Below are positions 24,806-33,639 of a stretch of 43,622 nt of DNA, piece after piece (position 1 is the stretch's first letter; every line of letters begins with the position of its first letter). The translations under genes and the position numbers were made by a program. Source of the stretch: Chitinophagales bacterium (GTDB lineage Bacteria; Bacteroidota; Bacteroidia; Chitinophagales; UBA2359); the NCBI GenBank assembly GCA_020629005.1, contig JAHDEE010000014.1, positions 12,166 through 55,787 of the forward strand, written 5' to 3'. Below the pieces are notes generated by a model. The model was given only the letters and a program-made list of their open reading frames with translations, searched no databases and had not been told where the DNA came from.

Positions 24806-26422
24806 ATGAAAGTCGCATCGGATGAATTGTATCGGCTCATACAGTCTATGAGTCCAGGAGAGAAACGATATTTCTCTTCGAATTTTTTGACTACGGACAA
24901 TCAACAGACGAAGCTGTTTCATTTTCTTAACCAACTTGAAGAGTATAGCGACGTGGCAGTGAAGCAGCGTTTCGAAGGTCAGATGATTGCCAAGAATCTA
25001 AAGGTATATAAGAATCAACTGAAGGAGCGGTTGCTTGCCAGTCTTGCTTTTCAATCTGCTAAGACCAATCCTGTGACTGCGATGCATTTGGAGATGATGA
25101 AACTGCGGGTTCTGCAGGACAAGCATTTGCTCACTTCTGCTTTGCGAAAGGCACGTAAAGGCTTAGCGCAAACCAGGCAGTTTGGACTGCATGCGCTGCA
25201 GCTGGACTTTCTTGATTTAGAGCATAAGATCATTCATCAGAGCGGTGGGCTTGAAATTGATTTGGAATCAAAAGAAAGTCTAAATGCTTTTGAGGCTGCG
25301 CTGGAGTTGAACCGATTCATTAACGATGATATTCTGCTTAGGGACAGCGAATCAATAAATGTCCATTTTGACTTGCTGGAAATGATTTATCCATCGTTAT
25401 TTTTCTCCACCAGCCAACAAGGATGCTGTCAAAAAATGCCTCGTCTAAATCATTTCCAGCGACGTCAAAATCGGACAGTTATTGATTCCCTATCCCTTAA
25501 GCGATTGAGCGTCGAGCTACTGAAGTATTATAGAGACTTGCAAATCTCAGGGCCAGAGGTCGCGCAGCTCCCTGATTTGCATGATCTCGATCGACAATAT
25601 GTTAATGCGGATCCGATTCTGCAGTTTGTGCTCGATTTCAGAGTTAGCAGTTGTCGCTTTCTGCAATTTTGTGCTGCTCGCGACTGGGATGCGGCCTTTG
25701 AGCATTCTGAAAAAATGCTACATTTAACAAGGCATTTTCCAGATCATCAATTGTCTACCTACAACTACATGAGTGTTGTGGCCAATTATATTTCTTTGGC
25801 GATTCGGATTGGTAAGGAAGACAAGCTGGGAGAACTGGTGGCAGAAGCGGAGCAGCATTGTAGAAAACATCCACAGTTTGCTGCCTCTATGTTGAGCATT
25901 TATACCCATCAATTGAGCCATTACACTGCTAAGCGCATGTTTGAGACAGTACGGTTTCACAGCGCAGGTACGATTCAATTCATGGAGAAGTTTAAACGGG
26001 ATTCCAGCATTTTGGCAGCACATATATACTGCTACATTGCCACTGCAGAGCTTGCCCTTGGCAATCATTCGAGAGCTGGCGAAATTTGTCAATTGATCGT
26101 AAAGCGAAAAACAGCTACACCAAAGCACTGCGAGCTATTTGCAGCCATGGCCATCACAACTATGCATTTGGAATCGGGAAGTCATCGAAAGTTACAACGG
26201 CATATACGCTCGGTTGAAAAGCGTTTGAACGAGGACAATTCCCCTTTTTTGCAATCGTTCCACGATACGATCTTAAAGATGAGTAAGGCTATACCGGCCC
26301 AACAAAAAATGTTGGTACAAGAACTTGTGGAGGAATCAAATACCCTTGAGGCGGACGACGCCTTACAGGTGTTTCAGACCTACCATCTGGGGGAATGCTT
26401 GATGCGCTATGTTGCCGAGTGA
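24806..26422 (+). CDS. Helical protein of unknown function carrying an in-frame MITE insertion
   Basis: A 538-residue soluble, mostly helical protein resembling a TPR-like superhelix; I do not recognise a named family. The start at 24806 (MKVASDELYRLIQSMSPGEKRY) is chosen over 24716, whose extra 30 residues are Cys-rich. Residues 179-231 are encoded by a 156-bp mobile element plus its 3-bp target duplication (25341-25496). The insertion adds exactly 53 codons without a stop, reading INVHFDLLEMIYPSL ... NRTVIDSLSL. Removing it gives NDDILLKRLSVELLKYYRDL, a smooth continuous helix and a 485-residue ancestor. Whether the product still folds is unknown; later parts (AARDWDAAFEHSEKMLHL, TAELALGNHSRAGEICQLI) keep helical-repeat character and show no further damage. 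Confidence 0.75.
   Translation: MKVASDELYRLIQSMSPGEKRYFSSNFLTTDNQQTKLFHFLNQLEEYSDVAVKQRFEGQMIAKNLKVYKNQLKERLLASLAFQSAKTNPVTAMHLEMMKLRVLQDKHLLTSALRKARKGLAQTRQFGLHALQLDFLDLEHKIIHQSGGLEIDLESKESLNAFEAALELNRFINDDILLRDSESINVHFDLLEMIYPSLFFSTSQQGCCQKMPRLNHFQRRQNRTVIDSLSLKRLSVELLKYYRDLQISGPEVAQLPDLHDLDRQYVNADPILQFVLDFRVSSCRFLQFCAARDWDAAFEHSEKMLHLTRHFPDHQLSTYNYMSVVANYISLAIRIGKEDKLGELVAEAEQHCRKHPQFAASMLSIYTHQLSHYTAKRMFETVRFHSAGTIQFMEKFKRDSSILAAHIYCYIATAELALGNHSRAGEICQLIVKRKTATPKHCELFAAMAITTMHLESGSHRKLQRHIRSVEKRLNEDNSPFLQSFHDTILKMSKAIPAQQKMLVQELVEESNTLEADDALQVFQTYHLGECLMRYVAE
25338..25499 (+). mobile_element. 156-bp MITE-like element, copy 2, inside a gene
   Basis: The element is 25341-25496, flanked by TTA on both sides (25338-25340, 25497-25499). 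Terminal inverted repeats of about 50 bases run from GGGACAGCGAATCAAT to ATTGATTCCCTATCCC, with matching inner blocks (CTGGAAATGATTTA / TAAATCATTTCCAG). It is 93% identical by eye to the reverse complement of the copy at 9879-10034. Of its six frames only one lacks stops, and that is the frame of the host gene; the other copy has TAG in this frame where this one has CAG. Confidence 0.88.
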
Positions 26423-26554
26423 AAGAAGGTCCCACACGCCTCCGATCTAAAATCGCTGTTTGATCACCGTATATTCATGCTCTTCAAGTCTAGTTGAACT
26501 GCTGCCAAATGCATGGGATAGAGCATGCTTCTCTGTCAATCAAGATAGGAATAA

Positions 26555-26729
26555 GGAGCGACACTGACAACAACGCGCTAGCGGGCTACTCGCTATCCGT
26601 TCCAATGCAGGCACCCTTCGCTGCTGCCTGTATCCGTCGCTGTGGTCTCAGCTTAGGGCTGAGCCCCCATCGTCGGCACAGGCAGGCGCTCAGTGCACCT
26701 ACATTTCCTCTGCTATCGAGGCTATTTTG
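26555..26729 (+). repeat. 175-bp structured intergenic repeat, copy D
   Basis: Begins GGAGCG, ends GAGGCTATTTTG (175 bp). It shares TCCGTTCCAATGC (26596-26608) with copies B and E, and CGCTCAGTGCACCTACATTT near the end. The apical hairpin pairs CTCAGC (26647-26652) with GCTGAG (26658-26663). It occupies the middle of the 499-base gap after the helical-protein gene; nothing else is supported there. Confidence 0.75.
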
Positions 26730-26921
26730 AAACTTCAGTGACCCGCAAAAGAATAAAGGAGATTGTGCTTATTGCTCCGTCAACAGACAATGCTTGCAAT
26801 CGTCGAGACGCACCGCGTAAGTCTTATTGCGGCCATGTGCAATGGCCAAAATCGTCGATCGTAGAGTGATAGCCCCTTCGTTGTTCCCCGTCCATTGGCT
26901 TATTACCTCTTATCTCCGCTA

Positions 26922-27614
26922 CTACGATAGTTGCCAGGGTCGAAGGGCAAGTAACTGGTCATCATACTTGCTGGCGCACAGTACAAAATCAAAGGCATCC
27001 AGCTTTAGACAACAGTCAAAATCATATTGTGGAAATTGTGGTTGTTCGGGATCAAAGAATTTTCCTCCGGCCGACACTCGCAGCTCCTCTTTAAGCTTGT
27101 TAAAATCTACTGCTTTGCCCTTTAGCCTGGAGTGAAGGTAATGTGCCAGAGCAGTGTCTTCGGCAGCTTCTTCAATTCCAGCCCTGCCCATTGCAACTAA
27201 CGAAAGACGTTCCGGATTGATCTGCTCAATATAACTGACGATAGCATTGGCATTGACAAAACTGCCCGCTATGAGGCTGTCCGCATCAATCGCATTTGCA
27301 AAGCCCTGAGTGCCTGCGCTTGTGGTTTGAATGATATTCTTGTTAGCAAAATCGATTCCCTGGATTTGGCTGGGAGAATTGCCATGATCAAAATTCGGCA
27401 AGATGATTCCATGTCTTTCACCCATCAATACATAATCTGGATGCAGCTCTTTGAGTTTGTAAGCGATTTCCTTTTTCCCAACTGGAATAACCATTTTGGC
27501 CCCTTGCGAAACGGCATAGCAAGCTGTTGAAAAGGCCCGAAATACATCGATGATCACTGCCAGTCCTCTTGCCTCTTTTGCCCCCTCAATCCCCTGCAAT
27601 ATTTCGATCTGCAT
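26922..27614 (-). CDS. comB: 2-phosphosulfolactate phosphatase (ComB) family
   Basis: A 230-residue cytoplasmic enzyme of the ComB family, which removes phosphate from 2-phosphosulfolactate to give sulfolactate, a step first known from coenzyme M synthesis. Family motifs: LAVIIDVFRAFSTACYAVSQG near the N terminus, LMGERHG, NFDHGNSPSQI, the TTSAGTQGF active-site loop, SFVNANAIVSYI, and the late AGRAGIEEAAEDTALAHYL (here MGRAGIEEAAED). Length is normal. The Bacteroidota role is not known from sequence: no other coenzyme M or sulfolactate gene lies nearby. The neighbouring GNAT gene (60 bases upstream, same strand) could be cotranscribed. Confidence 0.88.
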   Translation of the reverse strand: MQIEILQGIEGAKEARGLAVIIDVFRAFSTACYAVSQGAKMVIPVGKKEIAYKLKELHPDYVLMGERHGIILPNFDHGNSPSQIQGIDFANKNIIQTTSAGTQGFANAIDADSLIAGSFVNANAIVSYIEQINPERLSLVAMGRAGIEEAAEDTALAHYLHSRLKGKAVDFNKLKEELRVSAGGKFFDPEQPQFPQYDFDCCLKLDAFDFVLCASKYDDQLLALRPWQLS

Positions 27615-27673
27615 GTTGCATTCAATTTCGCTCTACAGAAGAGCTACATTCAAGTAATTTGATTTAAATCATG

Positions 27674-28213
27674 CTAAGCCAAATCAGGTGGGCCTGCTTT
27701 GAGATCCTTCTTAATAAGGTTGAATCGATAAGTTCCATTGTGTTGGCCTTTTGAAACCTCGTAGCCAAACTTTCGAAACAGGCCTTTCACTGGTCTGTTG
27801 CTAGTATGCGAATGCGCAATTACATATGCAACATTCCTTTTCTTCCACCACTTTTCAGCTTCTTCAAGCAATTGACTTGCTACTCCGGTTCTGCGGTACT
27901 TCGGCTCAACATAACGCGAGAAGCACAGGCCATAACTAACCCCATTTGTGTCCTTTTTGATGGCCACGATTGAATGTCCCAACACCTTGCCCTTTTCATT
28001 TTCCGCAACCAGGATTTTGTGGTTCCGCTTCTTTGCCTCTACAGCGATTTGCCGGCTCAAGTCCTTCGGAGAAAATTGTGCAAATCGCTTCTTGACTGCC
28101 CTCCGGTTATTATCGAATTCTGGAATAGTCTCCAACACTGTTTTGATACAGCGCTTCGCTACAAGATCAAGAATCTTGTCTTCACCAGCCTTCAAGTTTC
28201 GTATTGAGATCAT
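27674..28213 (-). CDS. GNAT-family N-acetyltransferase
   Basis: A 179-residue acetyltransferase. The GNAT core spans about residues 60-150: ILVAENEKGKVLGHSIVAI (strands 2-4), then the acetyl-CoA loop in VEPKYRRTGVASQLLEEAEKWW, where RRTGVA matches the Q/R-x-x-G-x-A/G motif, and a final KGLFRKFGYEVSKGQHN, the usual LYxKxGF region. The first 55 residues (TVLETIPEFDNNRRAVKKRF) are an N-terminal helical part. The substrate cannot be told. The start MISIRNLKAGED at 28213 is the only good one. It lies in tandem with the M23 peptidase gene and the ComB gene. Confidence 0.85.
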   Translation of the reverse strand: MISIRNLKAGEDKILDLVAKRCIKTVLETIPEFDNNRRAVKKRFAQFSPKDLSRQIAVEAKKRNHKILVAENEKGKVLGHSIVAIKKDTNGVSYGLCFSRYVEPKYRRTGVASQLLEEAEKWWKKRNVAYVIAHSHTSNRPVKGLFRKFGYEVSKGQHNGTYRFNLIKKDLKAGPPDLA

Positions 28214-28248
28214 GTTAGTGGATTTCTGTTGTTAGTTCAAATCTACGC

Positions 28249-30306
28249 TCAAAGTTTGACCAATTCAAAAACCTCTAGCACTTTTCCGTTTGCATCTCGA
28301 ACCTGCATGATGTAATGTCCTGGATTCCAGAGAGACTCAGCATGCAAATACCCAGAACTGTTTAGCTCGAAACGTTCAAGTTCTTGGCCAGCAGTGTTGA
28401 AGACGACACACTGCATTTTCTGCGCTTCACCATTCGATTGCAAGAAGAAACGGTCGCTTGTGGGATTTGGGAAAATGGACAATGACTGCCTGGCTGAGGC
28501 TGCTATGCTGGTGGGGATTTCTGGGTTATTGCGAATCTTGATCAAGACCTGAACAGTCGTAGCATTTGCTGCAGCGTCTTCTGCCGTGATAAACAAGAGG
28601 TAATCTCCATCGGGAAACTGGGTGGTGTCGAAAGTCGCTTCTAGATCATCCTCCGTTATTCCATCAACACCATCGGTAGCAGACACGTTCTGGAAGTAGT
28701 TACGTACAGAATAGTTGGCTTCTGAAAAGTAAGGGAAATTCATCGAATAGATAATATCCCTGACTTGATTTGTGTACGGCGTCTCCGTGAGATAAGTGTC
28801 AATGGGGAAGTTGTAACTGGTACCCGGCATTTGGTATATGATCGTTTCAGGCGCTTCTACAGCCGCAATCTTGTACTCCAATTTCTTGATGTCCAAACGC
28901 CAGTCTGTATTACTGTAGTCATAGGCGGAGCATACTAAGCGCAAGGAACCATAAAGACTATCAGGCTGGATAAAGTACGCATCCTCAATCGAATAGAAGT
29001 CAGCCCAATGTCCGTTATTCAGCAGTTCAAAAGCGGGTGAGCTGTCATCCTCAAAGTTTGTAACATCCGAGAGTACATCACCAGTTGTCCACCATTGTCC
29101 ATCCCAGTATTGGCCACTTGCTTTGATTCTGGCGAAATGGCAATGGTGAAAATCACTGGTTGGCCAGGCTACCAATTCACCCAAATAGGCTCCTTTTTCC
29201 ACATAATCCCCCTCCACGTAGGGGATGCTTGTTTCCACCAAATGAGCATACAGGTAGCCCTCTTGCTCTTCAGCAATGTCCTCGATTCCGATAGCGATCC
29301 GCCAATGTAAATCCGCACTAATTGTCAAAATGCTTTTTACATATCCTGACTGTACTGCATAGACAGGGGCGCCAATTGGCCCCATAAAGTCGACACCTGG
29401 ATGCAGGTAGGGCTCACCTCCATAGTTTTGTATGGCACCGTAGCTATTGCCAATCGGCAGCGGCGCGCTTTCAGAGTTGATATCAAGAGGGCTCAGAATA
29501 GGATTTCCATCCCGCATTTGGGGATCGCTTTTGACAGTTCTCGACTGCAATTCGAGCTGCCTTTCCTGGATAAGTAGGGGGCGCCTGGTCTCATCCAGCT
29601 TTTTGTGCAAAAATTGAAAGCCTTTACTGGATTCCAGTTTCTCCGTCCAATGCATCACCCCGCTAGCAAGGGTTAAGTCGAACAGTGCGCCTTCGAGTGG
29701 CACTTCTACAACGTTCGGTTCACTAAGATTGAACAAAACAATCTGGTCTTTGTAACCGACGATCAATTCCTGCTCGGTAGCCTCTAAAATACCAGGGCGC
29801 TCCGGGCAGTTGATTGGGTTGTTGTGATTGGCAAAGACAATTTGATTTTCATTCCAGTAGCACAATGATCCAGTTTCCAAAAACGTAAACAGTCTGCTGG
29901 AAGCAAAGCGATCTTTGACATTTCCATTCATATCGATATGAACCAGCTCTTTCCCATCATGGAAAGCAAATGATTTCTCGTCATTGGCGATTTGCATGCT
30001 GGTAATCTTGGGATATCGTTGCACATTGATCAGCGAGCCCCGCGAATCATATATTCTAAGATCACAAGACCCGTCGTGCCCAACCGCATCTACTGTCAGG
30101 TTAGTATCTTTTAGTTTCCAAAAACCATTTCCAATCATCTTTGTTTTGTGGCTAGAAAGCAATTCATGATCATTGAGGCGTTGAAAACTCTGTGTTTCTG
30201 CATCAGGTTCAAAGATCAGGTGCCCGTACTCATTCATTGATTGTGCCACAGCCAACTGCGTGAAGAGGCTGAAAAGCAAGCAGTAAGAAAGGAGAAATTT
30301 TTTCAT
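28249..30306 (-). CDS. T9SS-exported M23-family metallopeptidase
   Basis: A 685-residue secreted protein: signal peptide MKKFLLSYCLLFSLFTQLAVAQ, an N-terminal beta region of about 250 residues with repeated short strands (likely propeller-like), then an M23 (LytM) fold. Its zinc site is given by YLHPGVDFMGPIGAPVYAV (His and Asp about residue 300) and FHHCHF (HxH near 388), with QEGYLYAHLV between. A further beta region follows, and the T9SS sorting domain closes the protein (LSIFPNPTSDRFFLQ, CVVFNTAGQELERF, GHYIMQVRDANGKVLE). M23 enzymes cut peptide bridges of peptidoglycan or other glycine-rich proteins; outside the outer membrane it may act on competitors, prey or host protein. Divergent from the LolA-like operon. 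Confidence 0.88.
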   Translation of the reverse strand: MKKFLLSYCLLFSLFTQLAVAQSMNEYGHLIFEPDAETQSFQRLNDHELLSSHKTKMIGNGFWKLKDTNLTVDAVGHDGSCDLRIYDSRGSLINVQRYPKITSMQIANDEKSFAFHDGKELVHIDMNGNVKDRFASSRLFTFLETGSLCYWNENQIVFANHNNPINCPERPGILEATEQELIVGYKDQIVLFNLSEPNVVEVPLEGALFDLTLASGVMHWTEKLESSKGFQFLHKKLDETRRPLLIQERQLELQSRTVKSDPQMRDGNPILSPLDINSESAPLPIGNSYGAIQNYGGEPYLHPGVDFMGPIGAPVYAVQSGYVKSILTISADLHWRIAIGIEDIAEEQEGYLYAHLVETSIPYVEGDYVEKGAYLGELVAWPTSDFHHCHFARIKASGQYWDGQWWTTGDVLSDVTNFEDDSSPAFELLNNGHWADFYSIEDAYFIQPDSLYGSLRLVCSAYDYSNTDWRLDIKKLEYKIAAVEAPETIIYQMPGTSYNFPIDTYLTETPYTNQVRDIIYSMNFPYFSEANYSVRNYFQNVSATDGVDGITEDDLEATFDTTQFPDGDYLLFITAEDAAANATTVQVLIKIRNNPEIPTSIAASARQSLSIFPNPTSDRFFLQSNGEAQKMQCVVFNTAGQELERFELNSSGYLHAESLWNPGHYIMQVRDANGKVLEVFELVKL

Positions 30307-30403
30307 TGTATCCTGAATTCATTTGCTAGACCAGCTAATTTAAACAAAATTGTATAGCTCTGCATCTAATAGTGTGGTCAAGTACAAAAACGAAACTGAA
30401 ATT

Positions 30404-31153
30404 ATGAAATCAATAATGTTGCTGATGTTGGCTTTTCTGCTGGCAGCTCCTTCGCCAGAAACGGAGGATGCAAAGGAGATTATAAGAAAAGCCGATCAGG
30501 TGATGAGGGGAACGACAGCTCAGGCAAGCATGAACATGCAAATCATCCGACCGGATTACACCAGAGAAATGTCCATGAAGAGCTGGTCTTTGGAGGACGA
30601 CTTTGCACTTGTTGTGATTACGGCACCAGCCAGAGACCGTGGTACCGCCTTTCTAAAAAGGGAGAAGGAAATTTGGAACTGGCAGCCATCTATCGATCGT
30701 GTGGTGAAAATGCCTCCATCAATGATGATGCAATCCTGGATGGGTAGCGATTTTACAAATGATGATTTGGTGCAACAAAGCTCCATAGTCGATGATTTTA
30801 GTCATCGAATTATCGAGGAGCAGCTCATTCAGGAAAGAGAATGCTACGTGATTGAGCTGATTCCCAAAGAAGATGCTGCAGTTGTGTGGGGCAAGATCAT
30901 TCATTGGGTTGATAAGGAGGCATCACTGATTCTGAAAAGCGAATTTTTCGATGAAGATGATTACCTGATCAACACCATGAATTGCAAGGAAATCCGGGAA
31001 TTAGACGACAGGACCATAGCTAGTGTCCTGGAGATTATTCCCGCCGAAGCTGAGGGAGAAAGAACAATCATTGAATACAGTGACATTGCTTTTGATGTGG
31101 ATCTGGATGAAGGATTTTTTTCTATCCAGAATTTGAAACGAATCCGATATTAG
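30404..31153 (+). CDS. LolA-like outer-membrane lipoprotein-sorting protein
   Basis: A 249-residue periplasmic protein of the LolA-like group (PF17131 type) that carries lipidated cargo or lipid in a half-open beta barrel. Seen: a hydrophobic N terminus MKSIMLLMLAFLLAAPSP, then a DAKEIIRKADQVMRG helix, a series of strands (MQIIRPDYTREMSMKSW, AFLKREKEIWNWQPSIDRVVKMP), and the MMMQSWMGSDFTNDDLV loop typical of this group. The start at 30404 gives the signal peptide; an in-frame ATG at 30350 would put a polar stretch before it. First of five tightly packed genes (6 bases to the next), with two FtsX-type permeases, an ATPase and an outer-membrane barrel. Confidence 0.85.
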   Translation: MKSIMLLMLAFLLAAPSPETEDAKEIIRKADQVMRGTTAQASMNMQIIRPDYTREMSMKSWSLEDDFALVVITAPARDRGTAFLKREKEIWNWQPSIDRVVKMPPSMMMQSWMGSDFTNDDLVQQSSIVDDFSHRIIEEQLIQERECYVIELIPKEDAAVVWGKIIHWVDKEASLILKSEFFDEDDYLINTMNCKEIRELDDRTIASVLEIIPAEAEGERTIIEYSDIAFDVDLDEGFFSIQNLKRIRY

Positions 31154-31159
31154 AATCCT

Positions 31160-32389
31160 ATGGGAGCCATTTCTTCACTCTTGGTGCTTTCCTGGCGTAA
31201 TATCTGGAGAAACAAACGTCGGACAGCCATCACGATTGCCTCTATTGCCTTCGCGGTATTCTTTGCCACCATATTGGGGTCTATACAAAAAGGCGCCTGG
31301 GATAACACGGTGGATAATGTAGTGAAGTTTTTTCATGGATATCTTCAAGTGCATAAAGAGGGGTATTCGGAAGATCGTACCATCAACAAGGCATTTCCCT
31401 TAACTGAAGAATTGCTTCAAGCGGGATCGATGGACGGGATAGATGGAACTGCCCCGAGATTAGAGTCATTTGCACTTGCCTCCTACAAACAATACACAAA
31501 AGGAGCATTGGTCATTGGTACTGATCCCACCAATGAGGATAAAATGACAGACTTGAAGAACAGGCTTGTTGAGGGACAATACTTTGACAAGTCCAGGGAC
31601 GAGGCTATGATCGGTGAGGGCCTGGCTAAGTACCTCAATATGGGTGTCGGAGATACGCTGGTACTAATAGGACAAGGTTATCATGGTGCCAACGCCGCAG
31701 GAAAGTATCCGATAGTTGGTCTGCTAAAATTTGGATCTCCTGAGTTGAATAAACGGATGGTGTACCTGCCGCTTTCCACTGCCCAGTATTTATATTCCGC
31801 TGATGGTTTGGTGACCTCTCTTGCCTTAATTCCGAGCTCCCGGGAGGTAGCAGAAAGGTTAGAACCAGGTTTGAAAAGCAAGCTGTCGGAAATAGGATAT
31901 GAGGTAGAAGGCTGGCAAGATATGATCCCGGAATTGGTACAGGTCCGTGAGCTGGATACCATCGGTGCCATCGTCATCACCATGATTCTGTACGCAATCA
32001 TTGCATTTGGTATTTTTGGTACTATATTGATGATGACCGCGGAACGTAGATATGAGTTTGGCGTATTGGTCTCAATCGGCATGAGACGCTGGAAACTCGC
32101 ATTGATGGTGTGGATGGAGATTATCTTCTTGGCCCTTATTGGGGTATTAATAGGTTTTTTGCTCAGCTACCCAGTTGTACTTTATCTACATCACTATCCA
32201 ATTACTTTCACGGGCGAAGCTGCCGCTGCTTTTGAGAAATTCGGAACAGAGCCGATCATGCCAGCCTCTCTTTCCCTTTCGGTGTTTGTTCGTCAGGTTT
32301 TGGTAGTCTTCTTGGTAACTGCTGTGTTAGCATGCTACCCGATCATCAATATTAATAGGCTCAAAGTTGTGGAAGCAATGCGATCCTAA
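31160..32389 (+). CDS. ABC transporter permease, LolC/FtsX type (first)
   Basis: A 409-residue inner-membrane protein with four helices: one near the N terminus (AITIASIAFAVFFATILGS, preceded by the family start LSWRNIWRNKRRT), then a periplasmic MacB-like domain (about 45-260), and three helices at the end (TIGAIVITMILYAIIAFGIFG, ALIGVLIGFLLSYPVVLYL, VLVVFLVTAVLACYPIININ). Between the second and third is the FtsX core motif FGVLVSIGMRRWKLALMVWMEI. It pairs with the similar gene 18 bases downstream to make a heterodimeric permease like LolC/LolE. Ends RLKVVEAMRS, the usual FtsX tail. Confidence 0.92.
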   Translation: MGAISSLLVLSWRNIWRNKRRTAITIASIAFAVFFATILGSIQKGAWDNTVDNVVKFFHGYLQVHKEGYSEDRTINKAFPLTEELLQAGSMDGIDGTAPRLESFALASYKQYTKGALVIGTDPTNEDKMTDLKNRLVEGQYFDKSRDEAMIGEGLAKYLNMGVGDTLVLIGQGYHGANAAGKYPIVGLLKFGSPELNKRMVYLPLSTAQYLYSADGLVTSLALIPSSREVAERLEPGLKSKLSEIGYEVEGWQDMIPELVQVRELDTIGAIVITMILYAIIAFGIFGTILMMTAERRYEFGVLVSIGMRRWKLALMVWMEIIFLALIGVLIGFLLSYPVVLYLHHYPITFTGEAAAAFEKFGTEPIMPASLSLSVFVRQVLVVFLVTAVLACYPIININRLKVVEAMRS

Positions 32390-32406
32390 GAACTTAAGCA
32401 GAAATT

Positions 32407-33615
32407 ATGCTTGCTAGAGTAGCATGGAGGAATATTTGGAGGAACAAGTCCAGAAGCATGGTAGTCATCACTGCAATGGCTCTGGGGATTTGGTCGCTTT
32501 TGTTTATTCTTGGATTTTCCCATGGCATTGCAGGTTCCTACATGCGCAACACCATAGACACACAAACCTCGCATGTACAGGTTCATCATCCTGACTGGAA
32601 GGAAGACAATGAGGTAAAGTATAGCATCGCACTGCCTGCAGATGTGCAGAGCGAAATGGAGAAACTGCAACTGCAAACCTGTTCCCGTATCATTGCAAAC
32701 GGGATGATTGCAAGCTCCAGGCAGGCCAGAGCAATTCAGGTACGTGGTATAGATCCGAAAGATGAAGCACTGGTTACCGGTCTGCAAAACTTTATGGTAG
32801 AAGGCTCCTATTTTGAAAAGAAGACCAGAAATCCCATACTGATCAGCACCCGAATGGCCGAGCTGCTAAAACTCAAAATTCGCTCGAAACCGGTCATTAC
32901 ACTGACCACTATGGACGGTGAAATCACGGCAAATGCTTTCAAGGTTGTGGGAATATTCGATTACAAAAACACGATGTTAAATGAGGCGCTTGTTTTTGTC
33001 CTGAACAAAGATCTCGATCCTATACTTGGAATGAATGGAAAGGTGCATGAGATGGCAGCTAAAGGTGAAGATAGTGCGCTAGCAAAACAGTATCGTGATG
33101 CGCTTAAGTCAGGTTTGCCGGGATTACTTGTCGAAAGTTTTGAAGAAGTGGCTCCAGAGTTGGCAATGTTTAGAACACAGATGATGCAGAATACAGCCAT
33201 TCTTACTTCAATTGTTATGCTTGCCTTGATTTTCGGCATCATTAATACCATGCTAATGGCAGTCTTGGAACGTCAAAGAGAATTAGGCGTTTTGATGGCC
33301 GTGGGAATGAAGAAGGGAAATGTATTCCTGATGGTGATGCTGGAAACCGTATTTCTTGCGCTCATTGCCTTACCAATCGGTTTGCTAATTGCATTTGCTA
33401 CGGTTAGCTGGCTAGGTAAGGTTGGAGTCGATCTTAGCAGATACTCGGATGGACTAAAGAACTTTGGTATGAGCGCAGTGATTCATCCGGAATTGGGTCT
33501 GCACATGTACATCTATATCGGTTTGGCAGTAGTAGTCACTGCATTAATTGGAGCTATTTACCCCTCTCTAAAGGCCATTCGATTGCGTCCCGTTGAGGCA
33601 ATCAGGAAGGTCTAA
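32407..33615 (+). CDS. ABC transporter permease, LolE/FtsX type (second)
   Basis: A 402-residue partner of the preceding permease with the same plan: WRNIWRNKSRSMVVITAMAL start, periplasmic domain (about 45-250), then helices TAILTSIVMLALIFGIINTM, TVFLALIALPIGLLIAF and YIGLAVVVTALIGAIYP. The FtsX core is ELGVLMAVGMKKGNVFLMVM and the tail is LRPVEAIRKV. The two permeases share the starting motif but have diverged in the periplasmic part, suggesting an old duplication. Follows the first permease by 18 bases and the ATPase follows 24 bases after it. Confidence 0.92.
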   Translation: MLARVAWRNIWRNKSRSMVVITAMALGIWSLLFILGFSHGIAGSYMRNTIDTQTSHVQVHHPDWKEDNEVKYSIALPADVQSEMEKLQLQTCSRIIANGMIASSRQARAIQVRGIDPKDEALVTGLQNFMVEGSYFEKKTRNPILISTRMAELLKLKIRSKPVITLTTMDGEITANAFKVVGIFDYKNTMLNEALVFVLNKDLDPILGMNGKVHEMAAKGEDSALAKQYRDALKSGLPGLLVESFEEVAPELAMFRTQMMQNTAILTSIVMLALIFGIINTMLMAVLERQRELGVLMAVGMKKGNVFLMVMLETVFLALIALPIGLLIAFATVSWLGKVGVDLSRYSDGLKNFGMSAVIHPELGLHMYIYIGLAVVVTALIGAIYPSLKAIRLRPVEAIRKV

Positions 33616-33639
33616 AATTGACCAAAAAAATTAGGAGAA

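Noticed and set aside
25321-25500. Insertion in the helical-protein gene read as a natural domain
   Set aside because: The same 156 bp occur, inverted, in an intergenic region at 9879-10034 with its own target duplication, which marks it as a mobile element.
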